From: Nocardioides sp.
GTDB lineage: Bacteria > Actinomycetota > Actinomycetes > Propionibacteriales > Nocardioidaceae
DNA: 64,000 bases
NCBI GenBank assembly: GCA_037045645.1
Contig: JBAOIH010000011.1
Coordinates: 124,001-188,000 of the forward strand
Direction: 5' to 3'
Translations under genes and position numbers: made by a program
Shown: piece by piece, positions 17,483 to 25,765 of the stretch
Numbering within the stretch: position 1 is the stretch's first letter
Layout: the number at the start of each line of letters is the position of its first letter
Notes under the pieces: generated by a model
Database searches by the model: none
Seen by the model: only the letters and a program-made list of their open reading frames with translations
What the model was told of the DNA's origin: nothing

Positions 17483-18091
17483 TCAACGGGCCAGCGTCGC
17501 GCGTACGTGTGCCGCCAGCTCGGCGACCACCTCGTCGATGGGGCGGTCGCGACCCGACTCGACCCACTCCTCCAGCCATACCTGCAACGACGAGACCACC
17601 AGTCCGGCTGCGATCCGGGGACGGATGTCGCGCAATTCCCCGGAAGCGTGCGCTGCCACGAGCGCTCGCTCGATCATCGCGATGCCGCCGGTCCATACCG
17701 ACTGCTGTACGCCGGACGCGACCTCACTGCTGTGCGCCCAGCCCGACCTCGTCCGCAGGCTCAGGTCCAGGAACGCCTCGTGCGTACCCAGATATCGAGC
17801 AGTCGCCTCCAGACCCGCCACGACGCGGTCGACTGCGGTGCCGCCTGCATCGGCGACCTCCACCTCCCCGACCAGTGAGGCCAGCCGGGCGGCATGCAAC
17901 TCGTCCCAGATCTCGGCCTTGCCGGCGAAAGTCTTGTAGACGGTGGCCAGCGAAAGACCGGCCGCAGCCGCGACGTCTTGCACCTTGGTCGCGTCGTAGC
18001 CCGTACGACTGAACTCGGCCTCGGCCGCGTCGAGGATGCGCTCGCGGTAGAGCGCGCGTCGCGCATCCAGCGTCCGTTGTCCGGTCGACAC
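17483..18091 (-). CDS. TetR-family transcriptional regulator
   Basis: A 202-residue regulator with an N-terminal HTH (about residues 10-60; 'ILDAAEAEFSRTGYDATKVQDVAAAAG' then 'SLATVYKTFAGK'). The start is the GTG at 18091, preceded by a strong GGAAGGAG ribosome site; upstream in-frame codons lack one. It is divergent from the Rieske oxygenase gene, and the 78-bp gap holds two matching palindromes (18117-18151). It therefore most likely represses itself and the oxygenase-dehydrogenase pair, responding to their substrate or its CoA ester. The C-terminal ligand domain gives no specific clue. Confidence 0.9.
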   Translation of the reverse strand: MSTGQRTLDARRALYRERILDAAEAEFSRTGYDATKVQDVAAAAGLSLATVYKTFAGKAEIWDELHAARLASLVGEVEVADAGGTAVDRVVAGLEATARYLGTHEAFLDLSLRTRSGWAHSSEVASGVQQSVWTGGIAMIERALVAAHASGELRDIRPRIAAGLVVSSLQVWLEEWVESGRDRPIDEVVAELAAHVRATLAR

Positions 18092-18116
18092 CTTGACTCC
18101 TTCCGGATCGGCCAGC

Positions 18117-18151
18117 AGAATCATCATTCTAATCAGCAGAACGCTGATTCT
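18117..18151. promoter_or_regulatory. Paired TetR operator-like palindromes
   Basis: Two copies of AGAAY-N4-ATTCT: AGAATCATCATTCT at 18117-18130 and AGAACGCTGATTCT at 18138-18151. Their centres are 21 bp apart, two helical turns. The second overlaps a perfect AATCAGC-N5-GCTGATT inverted repeat. They lie between the divergent TetR and Rieske genes and are the likely binding sites for that regulator. Confidence 0.65.
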
Positions 18152-18169
18152 GTTTTCGAGGAGGTTCCG

Positions 18170-19174
18170 ATGGCGAAGTCGCCGTTGTGCATGACGCCGA
18201 CCGGGTGGTTCCAGGTCGCCTGGTCCGACGAGATCGAGACCGGCCAGGTTCACCGGATGAAGTACTTCGGACAGGACCTCATCGCCTGGCGCGCCAACAG
18301 CGGCAAGGTCACCGTGATGGATGCGTACTGCCAGCACCTCGGCGCGCACCTGGGCTATGGCGGCACGGTCACCGACAACGACACGATCCAGTGCCCCTTC
18401 CATGGGTGGGAGTGGAACGACAAGGGCCGCAACACCTGCATCCCGTACGAGAGCCGCCCCAACATCGGCAAGAAGATCAAGACCTACCCCACGACAGAAC
18501 GCAACGAAGCGATCTACATGTGGCACGACACGGAGGGACGCGAGCCGTTCATCGAGGTGCCCGACGTCTTCACCGACTTCGACGGTGGCCTCACGGCCGA
18601 CGACTACTTCCCGGCACGGCCCGGCCGCACCCTGCTCGGCGAGCAGCAGAAACTGCACCCGCAGTACGTCGTGGAGAACGGCGTGGACTTCGCGCACTTC
18701 AAGTACGTCCACAAGGTCCCGATCATCCCCGAGTTCACCCGCCACGACTTCGACCAGCCCACGTCGTACGTCGACTTCACCATCACCTTCGACGACTCCA
18801 TGGCGGGCATGGGCCTCGACGAGGTCGAGAGCGGCGTCAACGCGATCAACGGCGGCATCGGGATCTCGGTGACGCGCAGCTGGGGGATGTTCGACCACCG
18901 TACGGCCACCTCGGTCACTCCGGTCGACGACGAGACGTGCGACATCCGCTTCTCCGTCTGGGTCGCGCGGTCGGAGGTCAAGACCGACGATGTCGACAAG
19001 GCCAACCACGTCGCCGACAAACTGGCCAACGGCGTCATCGAGCAGGTGCAGAACGACCTGGTCATCTGGACGCACCAGAAGTACGCCGACCCGGCCGCCC
19101 TGTCGAGGGGCGAGTTCGCCGGCTTCACGGCCCTGCGCAAGTGGGCCGAACAGTTCTATCCCGAGTCCGCCTGA
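18170..19174 (+). CDS. Rieske [2Fe-2S] oxygenase, KshA/DAF-36-like
   Basis: A 334-residue terminal oxygenase. The Rieske cluster ligands are C-x-H and C-x-x-H in 'YCQHLGAHL' and 'IQCPFHGWEW' (about residues 52-78). The catalytic domain has 'VENGVDFAHFKYVH', supplying the mononuclear iron ligands. Overall similarity in motif order is to 3-ketosteroid 9-alpha-hydroxylase oxygenases and DAF-36 sterol desaturases, so a steroid- or isoprenoid-like substrate is plausible but unproven. No ferredoxin reductase is adjacent. It is preceded by a GAGGAGG ribosome site and controlled by the divergent TetR. The dehydrogenase gene follows 30 bp downstream. Confidence 0.85.
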   Translation: MAKSPLCMTPTGWFQVAWSDEIETGQVHRMKYFGQDLIAWRANSGKVTVMDAYCQHLGAHLGYGGTVTDNDTIQCPFHGWEWNDKGRNTCIPYESRPNIGKKIKTYPTTERNEAIYMWHDTEGREPFIEVPDVFTDFDGGLTADDYFPARPGRTLLGEQQKLHPQYVVENGVDFAHFKYVHKVPIIPEFTRHDFDQPTSYVDFTITFDDSMAGMGLDEVESGVNAINGGIGISVTRSWGMFDHRTATSVTPVDDETCDIRFSVWVARSEVKTDDVDKANHVADKLANGVIEQVQNDLVIWTHQKYADPAALSRGEFAGFTALRKWAEQFYPESA

Positions 19175-19204
19175 CCAACCCACTTCGATTGAGGAAACCC
19201 CTGC

Positions 19205-20290
19205 ATGTCTAATCCCATCCGCGTATTCCAGGTCGCCACCGGCAACGTCGGCTCCGAGATGATCAAGCGTCTCGGTGAGCACCGCGACCTCGAGCTGATC
19301 GGCGTACACGTCTATTCCAAGGACAAGGTCGGCAAGGACGTCGGCGAGCTCGCCGGCATCGACCCCGTCGGCGTCAAGGCCACCGGTGACCTCGACGAGC
19401 TCATCGCCGCCAAGCCGGACGTCGTCACCTTCCACGGCGTCTTCCCCGACGAGGAGCTCTATCTCAAGGTGCTGGGTGCGGGCATCAACATCGTCACCAC
19501 CGCCGACTGGATCACCGGCCACCACCGCAACGCCAACCACCCCTCGCCCGACGGCCGTGCCTGGACCGAGATCATCGAGGAGGCCTGCCAGGAGAACGGC
19601 GTGACGTTCTATGGCACCGGGATGAACCCCGGCCTCAACCAGATCCTCGGCATCGTGCACACCTGCGACGTGTCGTCGATCGAGAAGGTCACCACGACCG
19701 AGTCCGTCGACGTGTCGTGCCACCACTCCGCCGACACCTGGAAGGAGGTCGGGTACGGCCGCGACGTCGCCGACCCCGAGCTGCCCGGGATGCTGGAGAA
19801 GTACACCCGTGTCTTCGAGGACTCGGTGTGGATGCAGGCCGACGCGCTGGGCCTCGAACTCGACAGCGTCGAATACTCCGTCGAGATGGGCGCCTGCACC
19901 GAGGACGTCGACCTGGGCTGGTACTTCATGCCCAAGGGCTCACTGGGCGCCAACCTGATCAAGTACTCCGGAATGAAGGACGGCGTGTGTCGCGTCGAGA
20001 CGATCCTGGAGTGGCAGATGACCCCGCTGACCGAGCCCAAGTGGGACATCCAGCACTGCTACATCACCCAGGTCGACGGCGACCCGTGCATCTTCTCCAA
20101 GCACATGATCTTCCCGAAGCCGGGCACGGACTTTAAGTCGGTCGAGGCGTTTGCTTCGGTCGGCATGACGGTCACCGGCCTGCCCGCGCTGAACTCGATC
20201 CGCGCCGTCGTCGAGGCTCGCCCCGGCATCATCACCAGCGCCGACCTGCCGCTGCGTGCGTTCGCCGGCAGTTTCGCCAAGGGGATCTGA
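19205..20290 (+). CDS. NAD(P)-binding dehydrogenase, dihydrodipicolinate-reductase-like fold
   Basis: A 361-residue protein with an N-terminal Rossmann fold 'VFQVATGNVGSEMIKRL' (a GxxG-type dinucleotide loop at residues ~8-22). A second domain resembles DapB/amine-dehydrogenase-like proteins of Actinobacteria. These are often encoded beside acyl or steroid catabolic genes. It is the second gene of the TetR-controlled pair, separated from the oxygenase by 30 bp with a GAGGAAA ribosome site. It probably acts on the oxygenase product. The exact substrate is not readable. A strong terminator follows. Confidence 0.75.
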   Translation: MSNPIRVFQVATGNVGSEMIKRLGEHRDLELIGVHVYSKDKVGKDVGELAGIDPVGVKATGDLDELIAAKPDVVTFHGVFPDEELYLKVLGAGINIVTTADWITGHHRNANHPSPDGRAWTEIIEEACQENGVTFYGTGMNPGLNQILGIVHTCDVSSIEKVTTTESVDVSCHHSADTWKEVGYGRDVADPELPGMLEKYTRVFEDSVWMQADALGLELDSVEYSVEMGACTEDVDLGWYFMPKGSLGANLIKYSGMKDGVCRVETILEWQMTPLTEPKWDIQHCYITQVDGDPCIFSKHMIFPKPGTDFKSVEAFASVGMTVTGLPALNSIRAVVEARPGIITSADLPLRAFAGSFAKGI

Positions 20291-20303
20291 GCGCCACCCC
20301 GAT

Positions 20304-20358
20304 CTTGCCCGGCTGGTCGCTTCTCCCCCGAACCGACCGGCCGGGCAAGTCTCTTTTC
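20304..20358 (+). terminator. Intrinsic terminator after oxygenase/dehydrogenase pair
   Basis: A 16-bp stem with one mismatch has arms 20304-20319 (CTTGCCCGGCTGGTCG) and 20334-20349, a 14-nt loop and a following TCTCTTTTCG tract. It is the clearest rho-independent terminator in the window. Confidence 0.85.
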
Positions 20359-20380
20359 GTCTCCGCGATTGCATCTGGCG

Positions 20381-20441
20381 AAGAACTGCGGCCGGGGGGC
20401 GAGTGGTCGTGTGTGCGACAACTCCCACGGCCGCAGTTCTT
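20381..20441. repeat. Palindromic AAGAACTGCGGCC element, copy 1
   Basis: Perfect 14-bp inverted arms at 20381-20394 (AAGAACTGCGGCCG) and 20428-20441, with a 33-bp unrelated middle. The same arms occur at 50674-50734 around a different middle, so this is a dispersed element and not just a local terminator. It lies between convergent genes. Confidence 0.8.
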
Positions 20442-20455
20442 GCTGATTCTGGGGG

Positions 20456-21466
20456 TTAGACCGGCCGAGTCTTCGGGGCGTTCTCGGCTGTCTTGCCCGG
20501 GTCGCGCTCCACGATGTCGCCGAGCGCCTCGTCGATGCGCGTCATGATGTCGGCGTCGAGTCGTACGCCCGCAGCCTTGACGTTGTCGGCGACCTGCTCC
20601 GGGCGGCTTGCGCCGACCAGCGCCGCTGCGACGTTGTCGTGCTGGAGCACCCAGGCGATCGCGAGTTGCGCCATGGAGAGACCCGCGTCGTCGGCGACCG
20701 GCTTCAGATTTTGTACCTTTTCGAGTACGTCGTCCTGCATCCAGCGCGAGATCATGTCCGCGCCACCCTTGTCGTCGGTGGCCCGCGAGCCGGCCGGCGG
20801 GGGCTGACCCGGTGCGTACTTGCCGCTCAACACGCCTTGCGCCATCGGGCTCCACACGATCTGGGAGATGCCAAGCTCCTCACAAGCCGGCATCACCTCG
20901 GGCTCGATCACGCGCCACAGCATCGAATACTGCGGCTGGCTGGAGATCAGCTGGAAGTTGAGTTCCTTGGCGAGCTCGGCTCCCGCGCGGATCTGGTCGG
21001 CGGTCCACTCGCTGACGCCGATATAGAGCGCCTTGCCCTGGCGTACGACGTCCGCGAGCGCCTGCATGGTCTCCTCCAGCGGCGTCTCGGTGTCGAAGCG
21101 GTGCGCCTGATAGAGGTCGACGTAGTCGGTCTGCAGTCGCTTCAGCGAGCCGTTGATCGACTCCATGATGTGCTTGCGCGACAGGCCGGTGTCGTTCTTG
21201 CCGCCCGGCCCGGTCGGCCAATAGACCTTGGTGAAGATCTCCAGCGACTCGCGCCGCTCGCCCTTCAGCGCCTCGCCGAGCACGGTCTCGGCGGCGGTGT
21301 TGGCATAGACGTCAGCGGTGTCGAAACTGGAGATGCCGGCATCGAGTGCAGCGCGTACGCACTCCGTCGCGGTGTCGTTTTCCACCTGCGAGCCGTGGGT
21401 GAGCCAGTTGCCGTACGTGATCTCGGAGATCTTGAGTCCACTGTTGCCGAGGTATCGGAATTCCAT
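20456..21466 (-). CDS. Aldo/keto reductase (Kv-beta/YghZ-like)
   Basis: A 336-residue NADPH-dependent TIM-barrel reductase. The catalytic tetrad is visible: Asp and Tyr in 'FDTADVYAN' (near residues 50-57), Lys in 'IFTKVYW' and His in 'LYQAHRFD'. The C-terminal cofactor segment 'ALVGASRPEQVADNV' is standard. It belongs to the AKR subgroup of voltage-gated K-channel beta-subunit homologues and detoxifies aldehydes and ketones. It starts at the ATG at 21466 and is divergent from the aminotransferase gene. Confidence 0.93.
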   Translation of the reverse strand: MEFRYLGNSGLKISEITYGNWLTHGSQVENDTATECVRAALDAGISSFDTADVYANTAAETVLGEALKGERRESLEIFTKVYWPTGPGGKNDTGLSRKHIMESINGSLKRLQTDYVDLYQAHRFDTETPLEETMQALADVVRQGKALYIGVSEWTADQIRAGAELAKELNFQLISSQPQYSMLWRVIEPEVMPACEELGISQIVWSPMAQGVLSGKYAPGQPPPAGSRATDDKGGADMISRWMQDDVLEKVQNLKPVADDAGLSMAQLAIAWVLQHDNVAAALVGASRPEQVADNVKAAGVRLDADIMTRIDEALGDIVERDPGKTAENAPKTRPV

Positions 21467-21682
21467 AGCCCCAACGTACGCCGCCCTGGCCCCGCACCCT
21501 TCCGGTGTCTACAGGTGCCACCTGGTGACATCTCCAAGCACCACAAGGTTTCGACCGACCGTGCGCTGGACGGACAGTGCTCGCCCACCGATTTCGTCCT
21601 ATGAGGTGCGCGCGACCACGGAATGCGCAAGAGTGAGCAACAGACGGCCACGAACCCGTGGCCCGGATGTTGTGAGGCCAAC

Positions 21683-23083
21683 ATGAGCACGTTCCCCGCA
21701 GCCGACCCCGGCACTCGTCGCGTCGTACCCGAGACTTCTTCGCCCGTCGACCCGGCGGTCGTACAACGCCTGCTCGCCGCGGAATGGGAACGCTTCACCT
21801 CATGGTCGGCCGAGTCCGGCATCCACAACAAGCGCGCGGCCGAGTCGTTGCCGTTGGGTGTGACGAGTTCGTTCCAGCACTGGGACCCGTACCCGATCTC
21901 CATCGCGTCCGCGCGCGGCGCATGGCTGACCGACATGGACGGCAACCGCCTGCTCGACCTGTCGATGGGCTTCGGCGCGATGCTCGTCGGCCACCTCAAC
22001 CCGCTGGTGGTCCAGCACGTCACCGAGGCGTTGGAGCAGACCGGCACCCTCTTCGTGACGCCGTCGCCGCAGGCCACCGAGATGAGCGAGCGCTATTGCG
22101 AGCGCTTCGGTCTCGACATGATCCGCTTCACCAACTCCGGCACCGAGTCGCTGATGTACGCGATCCGCTGCGCGCGGGCGTACACCGGTCGCAAGGCGAT
22201 CGTGAAGATGGAGGGCGGCTACCACGGTGGCTACGACGCGCTTCAGGTCTCGGTGAAGCCGCCGCTGGACGAGGTCGGCCCCGCCGACGCGCCGACGCCG
22301 AGCACGCCGCAGGACGTCGAGGCGGGCACCGTCCACGTCGCCGTCTACAACGACCTTGCTCAGCTCGAACGGATCCTGGCCGAGCACGGCAACGAGGTCG
22401 CCGCGCTGGTCGTCGAGCCGGTCATCGAGAACCTCTCGATCGTGGTCCCCGACGAGGGCTACCTGGCGGGCGTACGCGCGCTGTGCGACCACTACGGCAT
22501 CGTGCTGGTCTTCGACGAGGTCAAGACCGGACTGACCGCGGGCTATGCCGGTGCGGCGCAGCGGCTCGGCGTACAACCCGACCTGATCACGCTGGCCAAG
22601 TCGATCGGTGGCGGTCTGCCGCTCGCGGCGTTCGGCGGCAAGCAGGAGGTCATGGACGTCGTGGTCGACGGCCGGATGGCGCACTTCGGGACCTACAACG
22701 GCAACCCGCTCGTGATGGCCGCGGCCAAGGCGGTCGACGAGTTGTGTACGCGTGAAGCCCTCGACCGCGCCGAGGCGATCAACAACGGCGCGCTGGACGC
22801 GATGGACGCGATCATCAACGAGTTCGCGCTGCCCGCGCACACGGTGGGCCTCGGCGTGAAGGGCTGCGTGACCTGGTCGAGCACCCCCGTACGCAACTAT
22901 CGCGACTACAAGGCCACCGACTTCGGCCTGGCTGAGTTGTCCTGGCTGTGGGGCGTCAACCGCGGCGTGCTGACGCCTCCCGGACTCGACGAGCAGTGGC
23001 TGGTCTCGCTCGCGCACACCACCGACGAGATGGATCTGCTGGTCGGGCACACCCGCGAGCTGGCCGAGGCGCTGCGGGCCTGA
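21683..23083 (+). CDS. Class III aminotransferase, glutamate-1-semialdehyde aminomutase-like
   Basis: A protein of about 466 residues in the PLP fold-I class III family. It shows 'RFTNSGTESLMYAIRCARAYTG', 'GGYHGGYD', 'LVFDEVKTGLT' and the PLP lysine in 'ITLAKSIGGGLPLAAFGG', the pattern of GSA aminotransferases. It is unlikely to be the heme-pathway HemL because no hem genes are nearby and the N-terminus is unusual. An amino acid or beta-amino acid transaminase is more likely. The ATG at 21683 is preferred; an in-frame start at 21623 would add 20 residues. It converges tightly on the M4 peptidase gene. Confidence 0.85.
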   Translation: MSTFPAADPGTRRVVPETSSPVDPAVVQRLLAAEWERFTSWSAESGIHNKRAAESLPLGVTSSFQHWDPYPISIASARGAWLTDMDGNRLLDLSMGFGAMLVGHLNPLVVQHVTEALEQTGTLFVTPSPQATEMSERYCERFGLDMIRFTNSGTESLMYAIRCARAYTGRKAIVKMEGGYHGGYDALQVSVKPPLDEVGPADAPTPSTPQDVEAGTVHVAVYNDLAQLERILAEHGNEVAALVVEPVIENLSIVVPDEGYLAGVRALCDHYGIVLVFDEVKTGLTAGYAGAAQRLGVQPDLITLAKSIGGGLPLAAFGGKQEVMDVVVDGRMAHFGTYNGNPLVMAAAKAVDELCTREALDRAEAINNGALDAMDAIINEFALPAHTVGLGVKGCVTWSSTPVRNYRDYKATDFGLAELSWLWGVNRGVLTPPGLDEQWLVSLAHTTDEMDLLVGHTRELAEALRA

Positions 23084-23102
23084 ACTCCACGCACAGCGAG
23101 GC

Positions 23103-25671
23103 TCAACACTGGTGCGGGCGCGCCCGCGTCGCCGCCGCGGCGGTGCCGGTGGTCATGTCCCAGAAGACCAGGCGCCGCCCGGTGACCCCGGCCGGGCTGC
23201 TCTGGAAACCGGCGCCGCACGAATAGCGTGCTGCCTTGCCGCCCGCCATCGGCAGCCACCACACGCCTGGTTCGGCGTCGCTGTGCGGCAGGCCGTACGC
23301 CGAACTCCACGCGACCAGCGAGTCCGTCACCCCCAGTTCGGCCGAGATCGGCGCGAGCCGGTTGCCTTCGGCGAGCAGCGTCACCGGGCGACCGCCGTGC
23401 CGACCCACCCGCATGATCGATGCACCTTGGCTGCCCGAGCCGGTCGACTTGGCATCGGCTGCGAAGACGACATGCTTCTTCGTCATCGCGATGTCGTCGA
23501 TGAAGGGTGAGCGACCACCCTGTCGACTGCGGACCGTCGCGATCGTGCGCATCTTGCCGGTGCGGGCATCGAGGGTCTTGATGTACGCGTACGGCGACTT
23601 GTCGGTCGTGTCGATCATCGCCAAGGCCAGGGTGTCACCGTGCAGGGCGAGCCGGTCGTACGCCCAGCCCTTCGGCGCGCGGAGTTTGGTGCGCTTGCCG
23701 TCGTGGACATAGAAGACGTTGACCACGTCATCGGTCTCCGCGGCCAACCAGGCGGCGGTCGTGCGGGACACCGCGAAGGAGATGCCCAGGCCACCACCGA
23801 GCTCGCCCAGGTCCTCGACCTTGCCGGTGGCGAGGTTCTTCACCTGCACGTCGTTCTGCTTGATGCTCCGGCCGGCGCGCAACCAGAGCAACCGACCGCC
23901 ACCGAGGGCGACGGAGTCGTAGTAGTGCTTATCGCGCGGACTCACCAACTGCGCGCCGCCGCGCTCGACCGAGCCGAGGTAGACGCCGACGCGACCCGAG
24001 GCGGTGTAGTTGGCGTACGCGAAACGCCGGTGATCCGCGGTGAGGTTGGTGAACGGGTACGACACATCGCGCACCAGGGTGCGCGAGTCCCACCCGAGTT
24101 CGCGTCGCTCCCAGCCACGGCTGATGCCGTGATCGTCGAAGGCATCCACGATGACGGCCTGCTGGGCAGCATCGAGGCCCATCTCTCCAGCCGCATCGGT
24201 GAGCGCCGTACGCAAGTCGGTGAAGCCAGCCAGTGGGGTGAGATAGCCCGTCAGGACCCGCAACATCAACCGGTCGGCGAGGCTGTCCCCCAGCCCCTTG
24301 CGGATCTGCCACAAGGTGCCGCCGACGATGACCGAGTTGTCGTGGACGCCACCGTTGTCCTCCTGCGTCGCCTGATAGTCCGCCGTGGTGACGCGCTTGT
24401 TGAGATCACGGATGGCGCACCGCCACGGCCCCTTCTTGCGGCACAGGTTCTCCCCCATCAACCCGCTCTTCGGGTCGCTCGTGGCCAGACCCTCGGACTG
24501 ATTGGCGATGGCGTTGCCGAAGTAGTCGGAGAAGGCCTCGTTCATCGCGCCCGGCTGACCCGCGCCGATCAGTCCGGAGGTCTTGTCGGTGATCCCGTGG
24601 GTGATCTCGTGACCCACCACGTCGAGGTCCGAAGAGAACGGGCGATAGCCATCGCCACGCCCGCCGTACACCATGAAGCTTGCCCTGCCAAAACGCGTTG
24701 GGGTAAGGCCTTCCGCTCGCGGTGACTCCCACGACCTGCTTGATCGGACCGCCTCTTCCGTCCAGGCCGTTGCGTCCCAACGCGGCATAGAAGTCGTACA
24801 CCTGGGAGGCACCCCAGTGTGCGTCGACCTGGCCGGACTTGTTGTCCGCGCGCGTCAACGGAATGTGGTCGCTAGTGACGACTTTGGCCTGGTCGTCCCA
24901 GCCCTCGATGAAACCCATGAAGTCCGCACCCTTGGCGTCGAAGGTCTCGATCGTGCCACCACCAGTGGACGTACGACTCTGGTCGAGCAACGTCCAGGTG
25001 TCGGGGCCGCTCTGGGTGACGTGCAGCGGCCGGGTCTTGCCGAGAACCGAGACGCCTGTGGTGTCGACGGGAGCACCCGGCCCTGCCTTGAAGGTGTGGA
25101 GGTCGTCGTACGCCAGCGCAACCCTGCCTTGTGTCGACCCGACGAAGACCTGCTCACGCATCGGGGTGCCGTCCGCGTGCCTGCCGGTGACCGTGAGTTG
25201 CCGGGTCAGGATGCCGCGCCCCTGCGGCAGGATCACGCCGCCGCGGTCAGCGATCCGGTAGCCGCGCGCCCACGTGCCGGCGAGCGTGCGAGTCGCCACG
25301 AGCCGGGCCGCCGAGGCACTCACGAGTCGGCTCGTGTCCGGAGCAAGATCGCGTCGGTATTCCCCGCTGCCGCCGAGCACCTCGACCCCGGCCTTGGTGC
25401 GCCGTACCCGCACCAGATATTGCGCTCCCAGCACCGGGATGCCGTCGTGCACCTGCTGAAACCGCTGCACCATCAGGTCGCCGACGGCATCGGTCGAGGT
25501 CGGGATCAGCGTCTCGGGGCTGCCGATTCCTGCCTTGGCGAGGTGGCTGCGCGCGGCGGCCAGCGGAGTGGGGGTCGGGCCCGGGTCGGCGTACGCAAGC
25601 GGCGCCGCAAGAGGTGACGCGAGCAGCGGTCCGGCAAGGGCGAGCGTCAGGGCAGCAGCAAGGCGACTCAT
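23103..25671 (-). pseudogene. Secreted M4 (thermolysin-family) metallopeptidase, one-base frameshift
   Basis: The start at 25671 gives a clear signal peptide (MSRLAAALTLALAG...AYA) and a propeptide. The M4 domain runs up to 'PYPNAFWQGK', then the frame breaks. Deleting one base of the TT at 24680-24681 (plus strand) gives 'NAFWQGSFMVYGG', leading straight into 'DVVGHEITHGITD' (zinc-binding HExxH) and 'GAMNEAFSDYFG' (third ligand Glu). The C-terminal ~250 residues look like a beta-propeller, unusual for M4. The corrected length is ~855 aa. Without correction the catalytic part has no secretion signal. It is either a genuine pseudogene or a base-calling error. Confidence 0.85.
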
Positions 25672-25765
25672 GCCCGCGAGCCTCCACCACGCCTGTGTCA
25701 GCCGTGGCCCTGGTGGATCACAGGACCGTGACAGGTCGACACTGCACAACCCGCGGGTCAGCGGG

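Noticed and set aside
17483..19726. A 747-codon minus-strand frame spanning TetR and the Rieske gene
   Set aside because: Only the last ~200 residues are a real TetR protein with a strong ribosome site at its own GTG; the rest is antisense to the Rieske and dehydrogenase genes.
20281..20460. Small RNA or riboswitch in the 165-bp gap after the dehydrogenase
   Set aside because: The gap is explained by one strong terminator hairpin and one dispersed palindromic element; no known riboswitch core is seen.
21683..23083. Assignment of the class III aminotransferase as hemL
   Set aside because: Motifs fit the wider GSA aminotransferase family but no heme genes are nearby and the N-terminus differs, so a gene symbol would be over-claiming.
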